A stretch of 5,123 bases of DNA from Robiginitomaculum sp. GTDB taxonomy: Bacteria; Pseudomonadota; Alphaproteobacteria; Caulobacterales; Maricaulaceae. This document shows, one piece after another, positions 3,720 to 5,123 of this stretch. Location of the stretch: assembly GCA_016765255.1 (NCBI GenBank), contig JAESQI010000213.1, positions 1 to 5,123 on the forward strand. Direction: 5' to 3'. The notes below the pieces were generated by a model, which did no database searches, was not told where the DNA came from, and saw nothing but the letters and a program-made list of their open reading frames with translations. Position numbers and translations under genes: made by a program. Every line of letters starts with the position of its first letter. Position 1 is the first letter of the stretch.

Positions 3720-5123
3720 ATGGCTGAACTAGTTCAAGACGAAGAGTACGGCGCTGACAGTATTAAGGTGCTGAAAGGCCTTGATGCCGTCAGAAAAAGA
3801 CCAGGCATGTATATTGGCGATACGGACGACGGATCTGGCTTGCACCATATGGTTTATGAGGTGGTAGACAACGCCATTGACGAGGCCTTGGCGGGGCATT
3901 GCGATACGGTATTTGTTACCCTCCATAGTGACGGCTCGGTCAGTGTGCGCGATAATGGGCGCGGCATACCTGTAGCCATCCACACGGAAGAGGGCATATC
4001 GGCGGCTGAGGTGATTATGACCCAGCTTCATGCGGGCGGGAAGTTCGATAGCAACTCCTATAAAATCTCAGGCGGTCTGCACGGGGTTGGTGTGTCGGTG
4101 GTTAACGCCTTGTCCTCCGTTCTTGACCTGACCATTTGGCGGAATGGCAAGCAGCACGAAATACAGTTCAAACACGGGGACGCGGTTGCGCCCTTAAAAA
4201 CCACGGGCGACGCGCCAATGGTCGACGGCAAACCGCTAACGGGCACACAAGTGCGGTTTTTGCCTTCCGAGAACACCTTTACCATGGTTGAATTTAGCCG
4301 CGACACATAAGAGCGCCGCTTGCGGGAACTGGCCTTTCTAAATTCAGGAGTACGGATTAGACTTTCCGATGAGCGGGGCGAAGATCCGATTATCACCGAG
4401 CTTCATTACGAAGGCGGCATTGAAGCTTTTGTGCGTCATCTCGACGCCAATAAAACGCCCCAGCTGGAAAAACCGATTGTGGTAATGAAAGAAGGGGATG
4501 GCGGCGTGATCGTCGAGGCGGCCTTGTGGTGGAATGATAGTTACCACGAAAATGTGCGCTGCTTTACCAACAACATCCCCCAAAGAGACGGCGGTACACA
4601 TCTGGCAGGGTTTCGGGGCGCACTCACCCGTGCCGTTAATAAATATGCAGCCCAGTCTGGCGTCGCCAAGAAAGAAAAAGTGTCCATTAGCGGTGATGAT
4701 GCAAGGGAGGGTTTGACCTGTGTGCTGTCGATCAAAGTGCCCGACCCTAAATTCTCCTCCCAAACCAAAGATAAATTGGTCTCCTCCGAAGTGCGCCCGA
4801 TTGTCGAGAGCGTTATGGGCGAGGCGTTAAATGAATGGTTTGAAGAAAACCCAAGCGAAGCCAAACAAGTGATGATGAAAATCATCGAAGCGGCGGCGGC
4901 AAGAGACGCTGCCCGTAAAGCCCGCGACCTGACGCGGCGTAAATCTGCGCTTGATATTGCAAGTCTGCCCGGAAAACTGGCCGATTGCCAAGAGCGGGAC
5001 GCGTCCAAAGCTGAAATCTTTATTGTGGAAGGGGACAGTGCGGGCGGTAGTGCCAAGCAGGGTCGCCACCGTAAGAATCAGGCAATTTTACCGCTTAAAG
5101 GTAAAATTTTAAATGTCGAGCGG
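3720..5123 (+). pseudogene. gyrB: DNA gyrase subunit B, interrupted by an in-frame TAA and cut by the window edge
   Basis: GyrB is the ATPase and TOPRIM subunit of gyrase, which introduces negative supercoils with GyrA. The GHKL ATPase part shows E47 and N51 in YEVVDNAIDEALAGH, D78 in DNGRGIP, GGKFD (106-110), SGGLHGVGVSVVNALS (117-132) and GT at 175-176. Codon 197 (4308-4310) is TAA where relatives have Leu in the stretch before ERRLRELAFLNSGV. One change from TTA explains it. Reading on in the same frame gives a full GyrB: transducer with NNIPQRDGGTHLAGF (284-298) and QTKDKLVSSEV (348-358, K352 near E. coli K337), then TOPRIM with VEGDSAGGSAKQG (436-448, E437 matching E. coli E424). The frame is open to the edge, about residue 468 of some 800. 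The 196-aa product would end inside the GHKL domain and should not work. The ATG at 3720 has AGGG (3711-3714) 5 bases upstream. The gene normally follows recF in relatives; here it does not. Confidence 0.93.
4308..4310 (+). other. premature in-frame TAA in gyrB
   Basis: The codon lies between ACA and GAG of an otherwise unbroken GyrB frame. Changing the middle base (4309) from A to T would give TTA, Leu, as expected from the family. There is no length change, so this is a substitution and not a frameshift. TAA also ends lolA, xthA and the ABA4-like gene, so the codon is not reassigned here. Confidence 0.9.

Noticed and set aside
4308..4310. Recoding or reassignment of TAA as a sense codon
   Set aside because: TAA ends lolA, xthA and the ABA4-like gene at sensible family lengths, and there is no sign of a recoding element after 4310.
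4344..5056. Two long minus-strand open frames opposite the second half of gyrB
   Set aside because: They mirror strongly conserved GyrB coding sequence and have no recognisable domain.
4311..5123. Separate downstream gene encoding the C-terminal part of a naturally split GyrB
   Set aside because: No convincing restart follows the stop. A TTG at 4320 and an ATG at 4485 lack clear ribosome binding sites, and the break falls inside the GHKL fold rather than between domains. A point substitution explains it better.

Overview
The window looks like chromosomal DNA from an alphaproteobacterium, perhaps near the Hyphomonadales/Maricaulales/Caulobacterales. That placement is inferred from several things: the style of the GyrB and exonuclease III proteins, a lolA-xthA gene pair, a short palindromic repeat of a type common in alphaproteobacterial intergenic DNA, an exact TTAA-N7-TTAA (CtrA-type) site, and base composition near 50% GC by eye. 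There is no insertion sequence, phage gene, CRISPR array, tRNA or rRNA. The content is housekeeping genes plus two poorly understood families.

Layout: positions 1-149 hold a possible 43-codon reading frame (or the tail of a gene cut by the window edge). It overlaps the start of a membrane-anchored RNase Z-type metallo-beta-lactamase-fold hydrolase (140-1213, +). Convergent to that gene, with the 3' ends overlapping by 9 bp, is a minus-strand pair: lolA (2736-2074, periplasmic lipoprotein carrier) followed by xthA (2032-1205, exonuclease III). A divergent intergenic region (2737-2958) carries a 75-bp REP-like palindromic element. A four-helix ABA4-like (DUF4281) membrane protein follows at 2959-3405 (+), with a strong hairpin just after its stop. 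The 314-bp gap 3406-3719 has no gene but is full of structure: hairpins, direct repeats, a CtrA-type box, a GANTC site, and ATTGCC three times at an exact 21-bp period. Last comes gyrB (3720 to beyond the right edge, +).

The most striking observations are two single-base lesions in otherwise well-conserved genes. gyrB has an in-frame TAA at codon 197, where relatives have Leu, and the frame stays open and clearly GyrB-like on both sides. The exonuclease III has Gly (GGT) in place of the catalytic Asp of the G-D-x-N motif, with all other recognisable active-site residues intact. gyrB is essential, so sequence or assembly error, or a deliberately or spontaneously mutated copy, is more likely than a new mechanism. 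Reads would settle it.

I do not see a convincing undescribed multi-gene system. The best candidates for new biology are the helically phased repeat array and CtrA/GANTC sites before gyrB, the folded element at 3460-3524, and the small ORF overlapping the membrane-bound hydrolase.
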